A model generated the notes under the pieces. The model was not told the DNA's origin. It did not search any database and worked only from the letters and a program-made list of their open reading frames with translations. Below, piece by piece: positions 47,251 to 60,328 of a stretch of DNA of 64,000 bases (its first letter is position 1; each line of letters opens with the position of its first letter). The DNA comes from Trichopria drosophilae (Eukaryota > Arthropoda > Insecta > Hymenoptera > Diapriidae): positions 1,063,001-1,127,000 of the forward strand of contig CM059585.1 of NCBI GenBank assembly GCA_030407085.1. Reading direction: 5' to 3'. Position numbers and translations under genes: made by a program.

Positions 47251-48309
47251 ACGCGTAAAATCCACAACCTTTAATTGTCGTTCTTTGACAGAAATATTGT
47301 TTGGCGCTCCTTTGCAATTAATCACTGAATTCTGAACAATCAAAAGAAATTTTTTTGTTGAGTGTCCAAGTATCAGTTTTTAATGCGATGTATGCGTCAT
47401 TTGAGGCGAGTCATACACTTTTAAAAATTAGAACAAATTATTTCCATAGTCATTTTTAACGTTGAATTCAGTGGTGCTGAAAAAAAATTTTGTTTGAAAC
47501 TGAAATTTAAGGGTCAAAAAAATTTACTTACACTTTTTATTCTTACACCACTGAGTGCCTTGGCAAAGTTAATTACTAAAGAAATACTGCTTTCGTTTTT
47601 TTTAAAGGAGTATTTCATCGAGTTGATTTTGAGTGTGGTGACTCCCCATACTCAAATTTTAACTTATTTAAAACACCAATGAATAAACAATTTACAATTC
47701 GTGTTCGCGAGAAAACGAACTGATGTAACGTAAGGGATACTAAATTTTAATATATCGCATCTTTTTTGAAGATGGGCGCTTTATATGTAAAGTTGATAAT
47801 AGAACCGTAGTGAATTTAATTGACCATCCATATGAAGGGTTTGTTCAACTTTTATTTGTACCCTTAGTTAGCCCACTTAAAAAGAATCTTATTCAAATTG
47901 TGTATTGATAATAATTCAAACTTTAACAGATTGACCTGGATGGAATTTCCGATATTCCTCTCATAGCTAAGACTTTAATTATCTTTTGTTATAGGTTAAT
48001 AGTCCAGAACTTTTTTTTACTTCTGGGTTAATATCGGTACGCTGCGAATTCAAGATGAGCCAAATAGATAACCGATGAGAGCACTTTTAACTCTTTAAGC
48101 CAGCACATTATCCAGAAAATTTTATGTAACTATAACTATAAACATTTTGATGAATATAACGTAAGGTTTTTTATTAAAAGTTTCCTCACATTTACTGATC
48201 TATTGAATTTATTAAACCTTTAGTAATCTTTACATGCACACATATTTTATGGGTAACAGGCATTCATCCTAATATACAATTGCCCTTATATTGTATTGTT
48301 ATAACTGTA

Positions 48310-48582
48310 TACAGTAGAGTCCCAGTACATTTGCCCGCGTGGTTCCTTGCTTTCCGCTCCCGTCTTCTTATATTTGTCAAAAGAAGGGGAGCGCCACTTC
48401 TCGCACTCTCCTTAGTCGCGTTACGTTCGTGACGTCACAGTGTAGGCCCTCCCTGAGGCCTCAGCGCGTAAGGGCGGGAGGGGGGGGGGGAGCGGCGACA
48501 GACAAATATAACGAGACGACCCTGGGAAAATATGCTGGGACGTAAATATAGCGAGAAGCAAATATACCGGGACTCTACTGTA
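48310..48582 (-). mobile_element. MITE, TA-CAGTAGAGTCCC family, copy 2
   Basis: TACAGTAGAGTCCCAGTACA on the left, GGGACTCTACTGTA on the right, TA flanks. Internal order (TTTGCCCGCGTGGTTCCT, AGGGGAGCGCC, CTCTCCTTAGT, GTGACGTCAC) is the reverse complement of 11936-12197. Contains an 11-bp G run near 48481. Confidence 0.88.
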
Positions 48583-48714
48583 TATACATTTCCACCTTTT
48601 ACATACAGTTCTAGTAATACAATATTAGGACAATTGTCTATTACGACGAATGCCTGTAACCCTTTTTTAATCTGTGCGATTTATCTGGAATTTATTACTC
48701 GAGGCTTTTTTGGG

Positions 48715-48925
48715 TGCTAATTCAGAATCTGAAATACGTTTTAAACAATTCAAAATAACGGATCCAATATGGCGGATGACTTTCACCAAAATTACTCGAT
48801 TTTTCTTGAACCATGTTACTTGGTATATTTTGGAGCCGCTAATAACGAATTTGAATTCAATTTTCATAAATCCAAAATGGAGACTTAAATATGGCGGACG
48901 TGATATCAGAAAATTACATGGTTTT
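48715..48925 (+). repeat. Two tandem copies of the GGATCCAATATGGCGGA repeat
   Basis: Unit 1 carries TTCAGAATCTGAAATACG, CAAAATAACGGATCCAATAT and GGCGGATGAC. Unit 2 carries ATAACGAATTTGAATTCAAT, CCAAAATGGAGACTTAAATA and TGGCGGACG, offset 122 bp. Confidence 0.75.
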
Positions 48926-49712
48926 ATATGAATTTTTTGTCTCACTTACCTTGTAACCTCTTCGAATTTACATTTACTAGTTCTTAGCTCTGTATGGAAC
49001 TATCGGCAAAGAATATCATGAATTTATACTTACACTTTATATTGTAGTTTTACTAACAACTGTTTCTAAAAATAGATAAATCAAGACGAAATATTCGTCT
49101 AAAATATAAAATTAATTAAGATAATTGATTAACAGTATGCACACAGATCAAAAAAATATAATTAATGGAACGATTTTACAGATGTAAAACATACAATTAC
49201 GAAACATTTTTAAATTGACTATTTCAGTAGTAAACAAGACCGTTGATGTAGTTTCGTTTACTATTTCCTAATACTTAAATGTCCATCACCTTACATAACC
49301 TCAAAAGTTTTACAATGAATGAATGTAGGTTTACAATCGAATAGTCACTTTAAACATTCTTGAGTAATAAAATGCATTTAACGAAATTACTTAATCGAAA
49401 ACAAACTTTGACAAAGCAATAATAGTTATTATGTGACGTATTTTATATAATATTCTGATTTGTAAACATAAAACACAATCAACGAGAACTATTGACGTTA
49501 TTAATTCTACTATTATGATTAAAAAAATAATTTGGATTAGAAATGATAGCATATTTGCTCATCGAAAATGCTAATAGTAAGTAACCTAATAATTTCTTAG
49601 TAAACGTAGAAATCGTTTTTGTCGACTTACTTCAGATTCCAATTAAAATGTTAGTCGGTTCTAATTATTCGTGCAGTACGTATAGTACAACGCGAACTTA
49701 GGAACATTATCT

Positions 49713-50153
49713 TTAAGGAGGTTCACCAGGTCAAAGAATTAACATTGAGAATTTAACGAAAAAATTATAGTAGGTTAAACAATGAAAGAAATTAATGCCT
49801 GCAAAGTTTCAAGCCCCTAGGTACCTTCAGAGCAGAGAAATTAATAAAAATGTTCACGATTCTTTAACATTGAGTTTTATGGGAACATGTATATATTCAT
49901 GAAATTCGTATTGAATTAACATTGAGTTTTTCGTAAAATTTATACTACTGATAAAAAAATTTGTGAGATTTTATTTGCAAAAAGAAAAACATCTCTTCCT
50001 ACCTTTAGAGACGAGAAATAAAATAAACAAGTAGCTAAAAGGGTCATTTTTGGTTATGTTGACGGACAGCAACGTCTTAGGAAGCATACCACCCAAGTCA
50101 TATTGGCGTCCGTTCCATATTTGACTCGATAGGTACCTGGTGAACCTCCTTAA
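49713..50153. mobile_element. TTAA-flanked MITE (433 bp)
   Basis: TTAA-GGAGGTTCACCAGGT at 49713-49731 faces ACCTGGTGAACCTCC-TTAA at 50135-50153: a perfect 15-bp TIR with TTAA at both edges. No open frame. TTAA targets are characteristic of piggyBac and Kolobok superfamilies. Which one mobilises it is not visible. Confidence 0.88.
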
Positions 50154-53099
50154 GTAAATATTAACACATTTAAAGCAACCTCACGTCTTCGAGGTAAACT
50201 TGATATTTTGTAAATTTAATTCACTTTCTTTTTTTTAATTGATTAAATTTGCTTTTAATATTTGACTAAAAATATTGGAAGAAAAAATACAAACTTACGA
50301 AAGCAATACGAAATATATACGGTCTATAATGATCTTTTTTAAATGTTGATTACAAATAATAAAGCATATAGCACGAAAAAACTTTCTAATTGTAGCAAAC
50401 CATTAAAAAAATAAAACTTATCCAAATACTGCACTCATTCACGACTAGTTTCTTAGATGCTATTAGAGGAACTGAAAGAGCTCTTCTAAAGCTATTAAAT
50501 CAACCCCTCAACATTTCGGACCTCAGATCCAAGATGGCGACCGAATCGTAAACTTAATACAATTTGCATGACAAGTAATCCGATATATTGAATTTATCAT
50601 TTTGGAACTTTAAAAAGTGGTATTAAATTATAGTGATTAGACGCCCCTGAAGCACGGGAACCATGAGAAAGTAAATAACCCTTTGCAACAACATAATATC
50701 GTTTTATTTATTGGAAAATGTTCGATATATCTTGTAACTATATACACAAACTAATATAAGGTTTAAATGTAGTCAAGTATTAAAAATATTGATCATAACA
50801 CTGACTTGGGTCAATTGATATTAGTAAAAAGTCATCAGATATGAAACACGAAGAAATCTCTAAAAAAGCATAGAGAATTTGTGCAAGACTAAAAAAATTA
50901 CATAATATAGAAAGGAAAACATATTATTTAAATAATATTTGCCAAGTGTGAATTAAGTGCAATTGTAAACCTGAATCTTTCCCAGCAATATTCGATTACG
51001 AAATCGCTATAACGGGAACACATGTCCGCAGATTTCATTTCAAGTATTGAAACTAGTTTTTCATTCTTCTTCGTTTTTACCAATCTATCGTGGTGGAATA
51101 TGCGCTTCTTGCCGAATATAGAAGAAGCCACCTTCTTGGCTTGTATTAAGAATTTTTTATCATTACTAAAATAAGAAATGTACACTGTAAGGAAACTTTA
51201 TCGAAAATTTTCTGGATTTTCTTATAAGTAATTAAACGTTACCAATGATGAGAAAATGTCTGTACCTGCATATTCAGAGAAAAGGTTTATTTACATGTTA
51301 AACTAGATTTCTTGACCTTCTTTTATTAAAACAAAGTTAAAAAAGTGATTTTAGATATAATATAATATGAACTTTGAAGTACTCATGTCATTTATAGATA
51401 ATTTTTACTAGAATACAGCAAATTGACCAGACGGACGAGAAACGTTTTTTTTAATGATATCACGAATAATGATAGAAATTTATAGAAAACCGTTTAGAAA
51501 CATAAAGAAATACCAGTGTAATAATATTTCTCTTTATATTTTTTATTTAAGACACTACTTTCGACTTCTATCAAAAATTTACTTCATCTGTCACATTTTT
51601 GGAAACTCTGACTATATACACAAGGCCCAATCAAAAATGAAACTATAATTAAGTTATAATTAACATTCTCATTATGTATTTTTAACAACAAAGATAGGGG
51701 CTTAATTTAAAATGTACCAAAAACAACACCAATTAAAAAAGGACATACTTCGGCTTAATACATTTGCGTAATTTAACACGTAACAATTTTATGACTTTTT
51801 TAAGTGAAGCGAGCACTGCGGCTTTTTCATGGAAGATAAGAATTTCGCGTTTATTAAAATAATTTCGATGAATATTGGTTGTAGGAAGTCGAATAAAATA
51901 TTAAATTCGGTATTTTTATTAATAATCCACTAACCGCATTAATTTATATGTATTCTTAAATATCCCTGATAGAAATTTTGACTAAAAACAACCCAGACCC
52001 TAGATAGTTTTCAAACACTTTTTCTGGGATCTCGGTAGAAAATCTGTGTAGATTCCGGCTAGGTTTGAGGACGCCCTGCCAGGACTGAATCCTTGTACGG
52101 AATCTGGACAAATTCAAGATCGCACCAGGATTGTTAAAGTAGTGTCCCGCTTTAGTAGCGCCACCATCACGCGCCCAGTCGCCTCCAGAACGTAACATTG
52201 TTACATTGTTATTGTTTTATAGACATTCTCGCTAAAATTTATGGAAAAAACTTTTTGGGTTTTAAAAAAATATTTGTCGGTGCTCTTGCCATTTTGTTTT
52301 TACAGACAGTTTTTTAAATTTGCTTATTTTATTTACTTTAAGTTCAGACATAGAAGACGCGATTTACACAAGTTTTAGACCAATAAAAAATTGTAAGGAA
52401 ACGAAAAACTATTAAAAAAAATCACGTTTCGTTTAATTTTTAACTTTTCCATTATTAATAATCATTTCGAAAAAAGCTACTCACCACCAAATAAAGAGCA
52501 TTCTCACAAACATTGGTTGCGATTCCCACTTGAATGACAAAATCTCATCCTGTAGATGTTAAAATTTCGTTAAAATTTCCCAAAACGTTTCTTACTTCAT
52601 CTTTTTGGAGAAAATATATCACTGTTAGACAATATTAGTTTTAAACTCCAAAATAAAAGCTAACTTTACTGGGTTATAAGACAGAAAAAAGGACTGATAC
52701 TACTTTTGTAATCGTTAGTGTTGCATGTTCAATAGATGTCAACGATTTTTTAGCAAAAATGTAAGAAAAACCCATTTTGTTTGCAAAAAATGTAACATCT
52801 TTTCTACGCAATTTCCGGCTGATTTTGAGTATGGAATTCCAAAGAGGTCCTTTTGTGAACAATTTAAATGAGATTACAAAAGTCACGTATTAATATGTAT
52901 TTTTCTTACTTTTCATGGTTTCAAGCATTGAAACCATTCTTTGAATCTCGAGAAATCCTGTGATCAAACTTGCGTCAACAAAAGCCAAAAGGAATTGTTC
53001 TTGATTCAAACTAAGTCAAACATTCAACGAACAATTCAATTATTCATCTAACAACCGCAAGTTCTCCATACATCAGCAGGTCATAATTAGTAAGTAGTA
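50154..53099. other. AT-rich stretch, no gene recognised
   Basis: One short AGATCCAAGATGGCGACCGA sequence (about 50525-50544) is either a fragment of the GGATCC repeat or a YY1-type site. A less AT-rich patch at 51960-52200 has an 80-codon minus frame without motif. Confidence 0.35.
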
Positions 53100-53720
53100 A
53101 CGGGTCGTTTTAGTACAATCAACAGGTAAACAATGGCAAACCCTTGGTACCGACATTCGATGATGAATTCGTCCTTTGCACTCGAGACATTGGCGACCCT
53201 TGAATAGGAGTTTCGAAATCACCCTGGCTCGAAGACGTTCCTATCGTCGGATGGACCAAAGCTGTCAGGCGCATGCGCGAGTGGCGCCATTGTTGGGGTC
53301 GTCGAAACGTGGACGAGGAAATACGCAGTTACCTCGGTTACAACCACAACATGCTTCGCCTCGCGTAAACGCGCGGAGAGAGTAACGAATAGAAACAGCA
53401 AATGCAACAGAGTTTAATAAGGAGAATCCAGCACAGAGATCGATAAACGTCCGAGGTCCTGGAATAGCAAGAGGAGAAAACTAGGTGGTTACCACTAGCG
53501 AGGTGCGTGATTTACGTCGTGTTAGGTTAGAAACGTTAAGAATTTCAGGATCTCCAAAATTCCTCCGGTGTTCCATCGACAGGTTGGTAGATGATTATTT
53601 TTCGGATCGTTCCACTTACTGCGGACTACCCCTACCGACTGTTACTACTGAAAACGAGACGCTCTCGGAAGAGCCGAGAGGACGAGGTTAGGGGCGACCC
53701 TTTTCTACTGGAAAAACGCA
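53100..53720. promoter_or_regulatory. CpG-rich promoter-like island with NRF1-type site
   Basis: The most GC/CpG-rich block of this half. It holds a perfect palindromic GCGCATGCGC at 53269-53278 (NRF1/erect-wing consensus), followed by GTGGCGCCATTGTTGG, which includes a YY1-like GCCAT. No TATA box in register. Frames of 60-70 codons cross it but show no motif. Looks like a TATA-less promoter, possibly with a non-coding first exon; that is inference. Confidence 0.4.
53269..53278. promoter_or_regulatory. NRF1-type palindromic site
   Basis: Exact GCGCATGCGC in the CpG-rich island. NRF1 family factors bind this in animals; binding here is inferred. Confidence 0.45.
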
Positions 53721-56574
53721 GGGCTGTCCATGACCTTGTGTGAGAAAACGATCGATTTTAAGGTTAAAACCAACACCTCGGTAATACTTTGTTAAATAAG
53801 CAATGGGGTGAATCAGTATCGACTAGTTAGCATCGAGTACGTGCATGCGGAGTCACGCTAATACATTTGACCCTGTCGACAAAGTGAGATGGAAAGGAGT
53901 ATTGATTTCCTTGTATTTTGAGAGTCTCTCTTTTCATTGCGTGGGTAAAGTCACGTACGTCGTTACATGATAAAGACCTTTGCGAGATATATTAAACGAT
54001 TTTTTCATTGTCTCGTGACTACATTCGCTTCAGGTGCTAAAACCGCATATTTTTATGTATATAGCCATATCGGCAAGAAATTTTTTGTATAAGTAAACAT
54101 TTCTTAAAGTGATCGTGGTATAAATTCAGTACTAAGTGTTTTCCTACAATTAGTATGTAACATCTCCCGAAGTGACTCATGCGTCACATGTCACGTACAG
54201 TGGAATATCTGCTCGTAAAGAAATAAAAAATTCGGAAGATAGCCGCATTGCGAGGGAGTTAAGGTAAGAGGGGAGGAAATACTGGCAAGAATAAAAGTCC
54301 AGTATTTCTTGGTCACTACGAGAATGAGCAAATGCGTCATTATTACTTTTACGCGTCGGTAAGTTTACGTTGCCCTGACCTCGGTTCAGTGATACGCGTG
54401 CTAATTTGACGGGACGTCTATAGATCGCCATTCCTTAGTCCAGAGAATGAGTCATTTACGAATTTCGTTTCGTCTCAAATTTCGCTGCATATGAAATCGT
54501 GCTGATGGTAGGAGATACCGATGTCACGAAAGCATCCGTTTAATTCCTTCATTATCATAAGTAGCGCGGAAAGTGATTTCACTAGAAGATCAATGGTTAG
54601 ATGCGTTTTCTCAGTCCAGTTTGCGATATTATGAAATTAAAACTCAGTCGTAAATATAAAAATATATTTGAAATTATTGAAGCAGGATTTTAGTGGCATT
54701 GGGATAAGAAATGAAATGATCTTAAGAAGCAACTAGGAATCCCAACCTTAAATATTAGCTGTTAGCAATATGTAAACACTTTAGATGTTTACATTATACA
54801 TTTTTATCAGAAAGTTTAAATTCGTCTACTGGATCTTTTTATTGTAATTGATCATAAATAATTCACGAATATGAGCTAAGTTGTGATTCATCAATTAAGA
54901 ATCCGTCGATTTTCACACGTGACATCTACCAATGCATCAGGTGTTTTTTGTTTATTGGGTAGGCAGTTATTATATTTGTAGCATAAAAATTATAGTATAA
55001 GCAAATGTTAAATTTATCCAAACATTAATGGCGTTATTGTTAATTCTAATAGCTGTATAAAATAAAAAATTATAACAAACTATTCGCTTCAATTTTTCAC
55101 ATAATTTTATTTCTACATTATCCAATCAGCGGAAAAGAAAACTTAATTAAAAAGAGGGATTTCAGAAAATCGACTATCAGTTGACAGATGATTACAATCG
55201 ACTGCCAAGTCGACTATTAAATACTGACTTCAGTCAACGTAAAGCTGACTACAAAAATCAACTGTAGTTGACTTCAGTCCACTTTGGTTGAATCGGTTAA
55301 AGCTGGTTACGTTTATCTCCGTTAGACGCGTACTCGATGCTCGCAGATCTGATGTGTCTCCATCGCGGATCCCGCTATAGAAATAATTTTTCATTTACGC
55401 AAGAGCATATGAAATGACAAGCTTACCGACTGTACATAGAATATAACGTGCAGATAGGTGACAGTCTTACATAAGTCGATGACACTTGTTCATATAATGG
55501 AATTGGATAATATTTTTGTATTTCCTGCAGTGTAAAGTTTGTAAATCAACCCCAATTTTTTTTCAAATGTTGCCCCCTTCTAGGGTTAGTAGCCCCCCCC
55601 CCCCCACCTTCCTCGTAGATGAAATAGATATTACATTCATATTGAAGCTTTTGTTCGGGTAGCAATTTTTTTATTGAAATTTCTTTACCCGATCGTACGA
55701 AAAGGGCTCGAACATCCCAAAACATGCTGAACAAACCGATAGTCACTTTTTCACATCGCTTTTTCGTGTTACACATCGATTTTGTAATATTCGAATTACA
55801 AATAATTTAATCGAAATCGTCACCATTTTGAAGGGCCTTTATATATTTATCTAACAGGATTTTTCATTTTGAGCGGAACCACTATTCGGGTATGCAATGG
55901 CGTGGGGAAACCACCTTTCTGGGAAAATCCTACGTCGAGTACCGCAGTGGATAAAACATCGATTCTGTCCGTAACTGGAATTTTCTTTTTAACGAATATG
56001 TTATAAAAATATAGGAATTCTTTAACCATTAGTTAAAAGATTGAAAAGCAATTAGCAAACTTCGATCATAGACCGTCTGAAATGTTAATGAATAATATAT
56101 CTGTGGAAACAATCATAGTTTGTTTACACTGGTCCACTAAATTAAAAACTGCAAGTAACATAAAAACGATACCATTCCTAAACGGGGTGTAAGAAATAGC
56201 GATTTTGTGGTTGCTATTTACTAAACCTTGCTAATAGCTCGAAAAATGAACGATCAATAACCCGCTTCAATAAAATGTTGTTGCCCTTTAAGTAAGAATC
56301 GATTGTTCTAAGATTTTAGCTCCAGAATCCAAATATGACCGCCAAAATAACCAGTTGTCTCCAGTTTTTGAATTGCAAATACCTTTTGCCCAAATTGAAG
56401 GTCAAAGGGGGTTAAGAAAACCTGCTTTATGCCATTATTGTTGTTTTTATCGAAAAGCAGCCAAGACGATAACGAGTTTAAAATGATTCAAATTTCAAAA
56501 AGTTCGTCGGGCATATTGGATCCGCAATTTTGCACTTATTACTTTTCTTGCGTCGCATTCTATAGTATAGATGT
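53721..56574. other. Mixed non-coding stretch
   Basis: 54170-54560 is less AT-rich, with an AP-1-type TGACTCA at 54173. 55165-55300 is a cluster of TCGACT/AGTTGACT/CAGTCAAC phrases on both strands. A C run lies near 55590-55605. No gene recognised. Confidence 0.35.
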
Positions 56575-56900
56575 GAAAAATGTCCAAAAAGATAATTTCT
56601 GACTCCTTTGACCTTCAATTTGGTCAAAAAGTAGGTCAAAATCAATAACTTGGCGAATATACATATTTGGTTTCTGAATTTTATTCGTCTGTGAATGGAT
56701 GCTGAAAATGCCTGAAATCGTTTTTTGGACCCCTTTGACCTTCAATTTGGTCAAAAACTAACACATTTTAATTCTGTGGGAAAAAAACGAACTAACTCTT
56801 ACTGGTGGAACAATAGCATTATTTGTTGGCTCTAAATAGATGCTGAAAATGCCTGAAATCGAATTTTATACCCCTTTGACTTTTAATATCTCCAAAAGTA
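56575..56900 (+). repeat. Degenerate tandem repeat, period about 120-140 bp
   Basis: CCTTTGACCTTCAATTTGGT then CAAAAA at about 56606 and 56729, with a weaker third (CCTTTGACTTTTAATATC) at about 56872. GATGCTGAAAATGCCTGAAA precedes the second and third. The core TTTGACCTTCAATTTGGTCAAA is nearly palindromic. An inverted relative, AAATTGAAGGTCAAAGGGG, sits at about 56393. Confidence 0.7.
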
Positions 56901-58764
56901 AAGCCAATTCGATATTTTGGCTGCCACATTTGGATTTTAGAGCAAAAGTTCCACCAAAATCGATCCTTGCTTATAGAGCAACATAAAATACTTACATTTT
57001 TGTTGAGCTACGTAATTTGTTCTGATTCTCAGATTGAATTTTTGAACTAAAATGAATACCCATTCGAATCTGTAACTACTAAACAGTTTCACTAACATAA
57101 TAGATTAGAACAATTTAGAAAATAGGTTAAAAGTCGATGAAAACAAATTTCAGTGATACTATTGTAAACTAATATAGCCGGTGCAAATTCTATGAATATT
57201 AGTTTCATTATCACCTATTACATAGGAACCAACAAATAAAAAATTCACTTTTGACTCTGATAATAATGCCATAAAGTTGAATAATTGATCAGTTTCAGAG
57301 ATTAACATCGTTCATTTTAAGCTACTTGATACTCAAGTACAGGAAAGTACGAAATTATAATCGGTTCTAACAATTCCGAGCACTGCCAGACACTCCCCTT
57401 TCAAACATCAATCAGTCTTCCACTTGTATACAACATGTTCAACTATATTTCGATTGTTTATTTAGGTCCTTCCTTCCAAAGCCTGTGATTATATCCAAAT
57501 TAGTGAAACGAAAATTGAAGACCATTATGACCATACTGTCACGAGTGGTTTAAATTTATTTTCAGTTGGAAATTTTTATTATAGATTCTCAATCATTTTC
57601 TGCACTGGCACTATAAATTCAAAAGCGAGTAAAGGGTATCACCTACAGAAAAAAGAAGATTTTTGAGAAGGTTTTTAAAGAAAACTACTCTGTGGAGTTT
57701 CTTAATATTTTCAGGTTATTGTCGATATATAAAAAAAAATGATAAAATTTGTTAATCAAAAGATTTAAAGTTCAGACTCAAATCCCTACATTGGTAAATA
57801 TATTACTAGTGAGAAACTAATTAGTCTGAGACGACTCACGATCATTAGACATCTGCATTGGAAATTACGTTCATGATCACTTATGATAAATATCCAAAAT
57901 CCCAACCTGATGTACCGTTTCATAGCTCCAGGAATAATCGTGACTGCTCTAAAGAATGTTTATTAATGTCATATAACTAAATGAATTACATGAATGAATG
58001 AAGTCGAGGAACAATAGAACCAAGAGTGAACCCTTATTAATTACTTGAACATTTACATAACCAAATATCAATTTGACATGTTTTAAAAACCAATATATCC
58101 CGTTCGTTACACGAAACAAACTTAAATTTTCCTTTGCGCGAAGTATTTCTAATAACGCAACATTTCATTGTAATTGAGAGAAATGACAACGCACTTGCTG
58201 AATATCTGTTCAGATTGCCACTCGGGAAAACGAAGGTTATTATGTGCCGTCTCCATTCGCAGAGTTTCAAAATAATTGTATTCGACCTAGTTCAATGTAA
58301 TTTACTGGGATGCAAAACTTATATATCTGCAACAACGAATTGGATCTGTCCGTTCCGTCTTTCGAAAATTCAGATATTCGTTTGCTAATATCAAGTCACA
58401 TTTAAATTTAGATTCAGAATGATAGAATTAATTAAGTAACATAATTCTATATTCATGGTTTGCTAACTTTCTGTAAAGTCAGTCCTTTCCGAAGGTCCTA
58501 CGTGACCACTAACGTAATCTCACCTGACGTATGACTTTCTGCATTTAGTTACAGACGGTCCCAACCTAACTTTCAATTAAGATTTTAATTTAGTTGTGCT
58601 TGAATATGGTTTACATTAATGATAATCGACAGTAGCTTTAACTAAGAGTATACGATTAAGCATTATGTTTGTATTAGCATTTTAAACTGAAGATATGTAT
58701 TTCGCACGACATTTGTATTTGATCTTACTACAGAATATATTACATGGAATTATTATCTATTGGA
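56901..58764. other. AT-rich stretch, no gene recognised
   Basis: Overlapping 77- and 84-codon frames on opposite strands at 58037-58388 show no motif. No repeats noted. Confidence 0.35.
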
Positions 58765-59042
58765 ATTACACTGTTAAAAATGTTACAGAAGTAACAGAAT
58801 TTTACTAAATTCTGAAACTGAAAGAAATATTATATAACATTACCAGAAAATTACGAAACTGTAACGCAAATCTAAGATGAAATTAGATAACTAAGGGGAC
58901 ATTAGTTTGGTTTGTAGCCGCCAGATGCGGCTGCGACACACGTCGCCTTACACTTAGCGCCCGCATTTTCATTAAAACGGTCAGAGTAAAAATGTCAGTT
59001 ACGTTTTCAATAAATACCGAAAAAAAATTCTAACAGTGTAAT
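58765..59042. mobile_element. MITE with ATTACACTGTTA ends
   Basis: ATTACACTGTTAAAAATG on the left, AATTCTAACAGTGTAAT on the right: a 12-bp perfect terminal match with A-rich subterminal sequence. A GC-rich centre (GCCAGATGCGGCTGCGACAC) and no coding content. Length about 278 bp. Confidence 0.7.
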
Positions 59043-60080
59043 AACACACAGTCATCGTTCTTTGTTCATTTTACTATCTAAATACTTATCAAGACAAATT
59101 AAGTCGCCAAACCTTAAATAGTAGAAAACAACGACAGAAAGTACTTGCCTAGATCCTACTAATTAGATAGTAAAACCAACTACTTCTTTTTTTTTCATGT
59201 AACATTTGAATTAACGATCAATTTAAAGGTATGAGTTTATTTATGCTTTTTAAATTGATATGATTGAATATTACAAGAACAAACTTTTTCTGTTTGAATA
59301 GACAGTTATTAATTTTGATATTTTCAGTTTCGTTTGCGTTTTGATTTCCATAAACTAGCTTGAGATCGATGCAAGCTGATATAAAATCTGAAAGACAAAA
59401 GAATGTTTAATCATCTCATTTCTAGATAAGCCATTATTTTCCTTTTGTGTTTAAAATTATTAAACCATACATCAACGTTAACTATAAGAGGATTATCTTG
59501 TAACGTTGTTTTATAAAAATATTAACAATGTGTTTTTGTTTTGTTGGTTTCTTTTAAGGTACACATGCCCTCATATGAAATTTTGTATCTTTTATTCGAA
59601 GACAAATTTCTTATTTTTTAAATTTTTAAAAAAATAATTTGCTTTAAATAAGGAAAGCAAATTACAAGTCAATTTTAAAAAATTAGAGTACACGTAATAA
59701 AAGAATTGGAATTCAAATTTTGTAGAGGATTTTTTTTATAGTGATTGCTGATGATGGATGATGATGAATGACATGATTATATGTTGCAATACGATATAAT
59801 CAGCTGTTGCAATCAAAGTTGCAAATTTCTTTGCCTTCATTCGTGACTAGTGCTGGTTATTATCAGCTGCGTTATGTGTCACCATGATCCGTCTTTACCC
59901 CCGATTATTTGTGACCATTAACCATACGAATGGTATTAGAAATGATTGTAGTGAACAAATTATGTGCAATTTTCCAAACATTTTCAGCGAAAATGCTGAA
60001 AAATAAATTATCATGAACGTTACGATTTTTTGCGAATTTTTGAAATTATTTTTTGATTTTTGAAAAATTATCAGGCATGC
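59043..60080. other. AT-rich stretch, nothing recognised
   Basis: Only low-complexity A/T runs and a short GATGATGGATGATGATGAAT microsatellite near 59748. Confidence 0.4.
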
Positions 60081-60084
60081 TGAA

Positions 60085-60150
60085 AAAATTCGAAATACCC
60101 GGCTTTGAACTGGGAACCTTTCGATGGCCTCTTGAATACTTCAGGTATTA
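60085..60150 (-). repeat. tRNA-like remnant on the minus strand
   Basis: Minus strand reads TATTCAAGAGGCCATCG, then CCCAGTTCAAAGCCGGG, a B-box-like stretch. The A box is weak. Likely an old tRNA-derived remnant. Confidence 0.4.
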
Positions 60151-60328
60151 TGTTTCTGCAGAGGAAATTCCATTAGTATTTTACTAATTTCTAATGTTTC
60201 TTAAAACAACAAAAATAATCGGAAATGTGTTTTTGATTTTATCATCTCATTTTGAATGAGAATTAAAAGTGAGTAAAGTTAGAAAGTTAACTTGTAAATA
60301 AAATCTTCATCATTTATATAACCAATTA

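Noticed and set aside
58037..58388. Frames of 77 and 84 codons on opposite strands
   Set aside because: Mutually overlapping, no recognisable motif, no repeat or homology signal.
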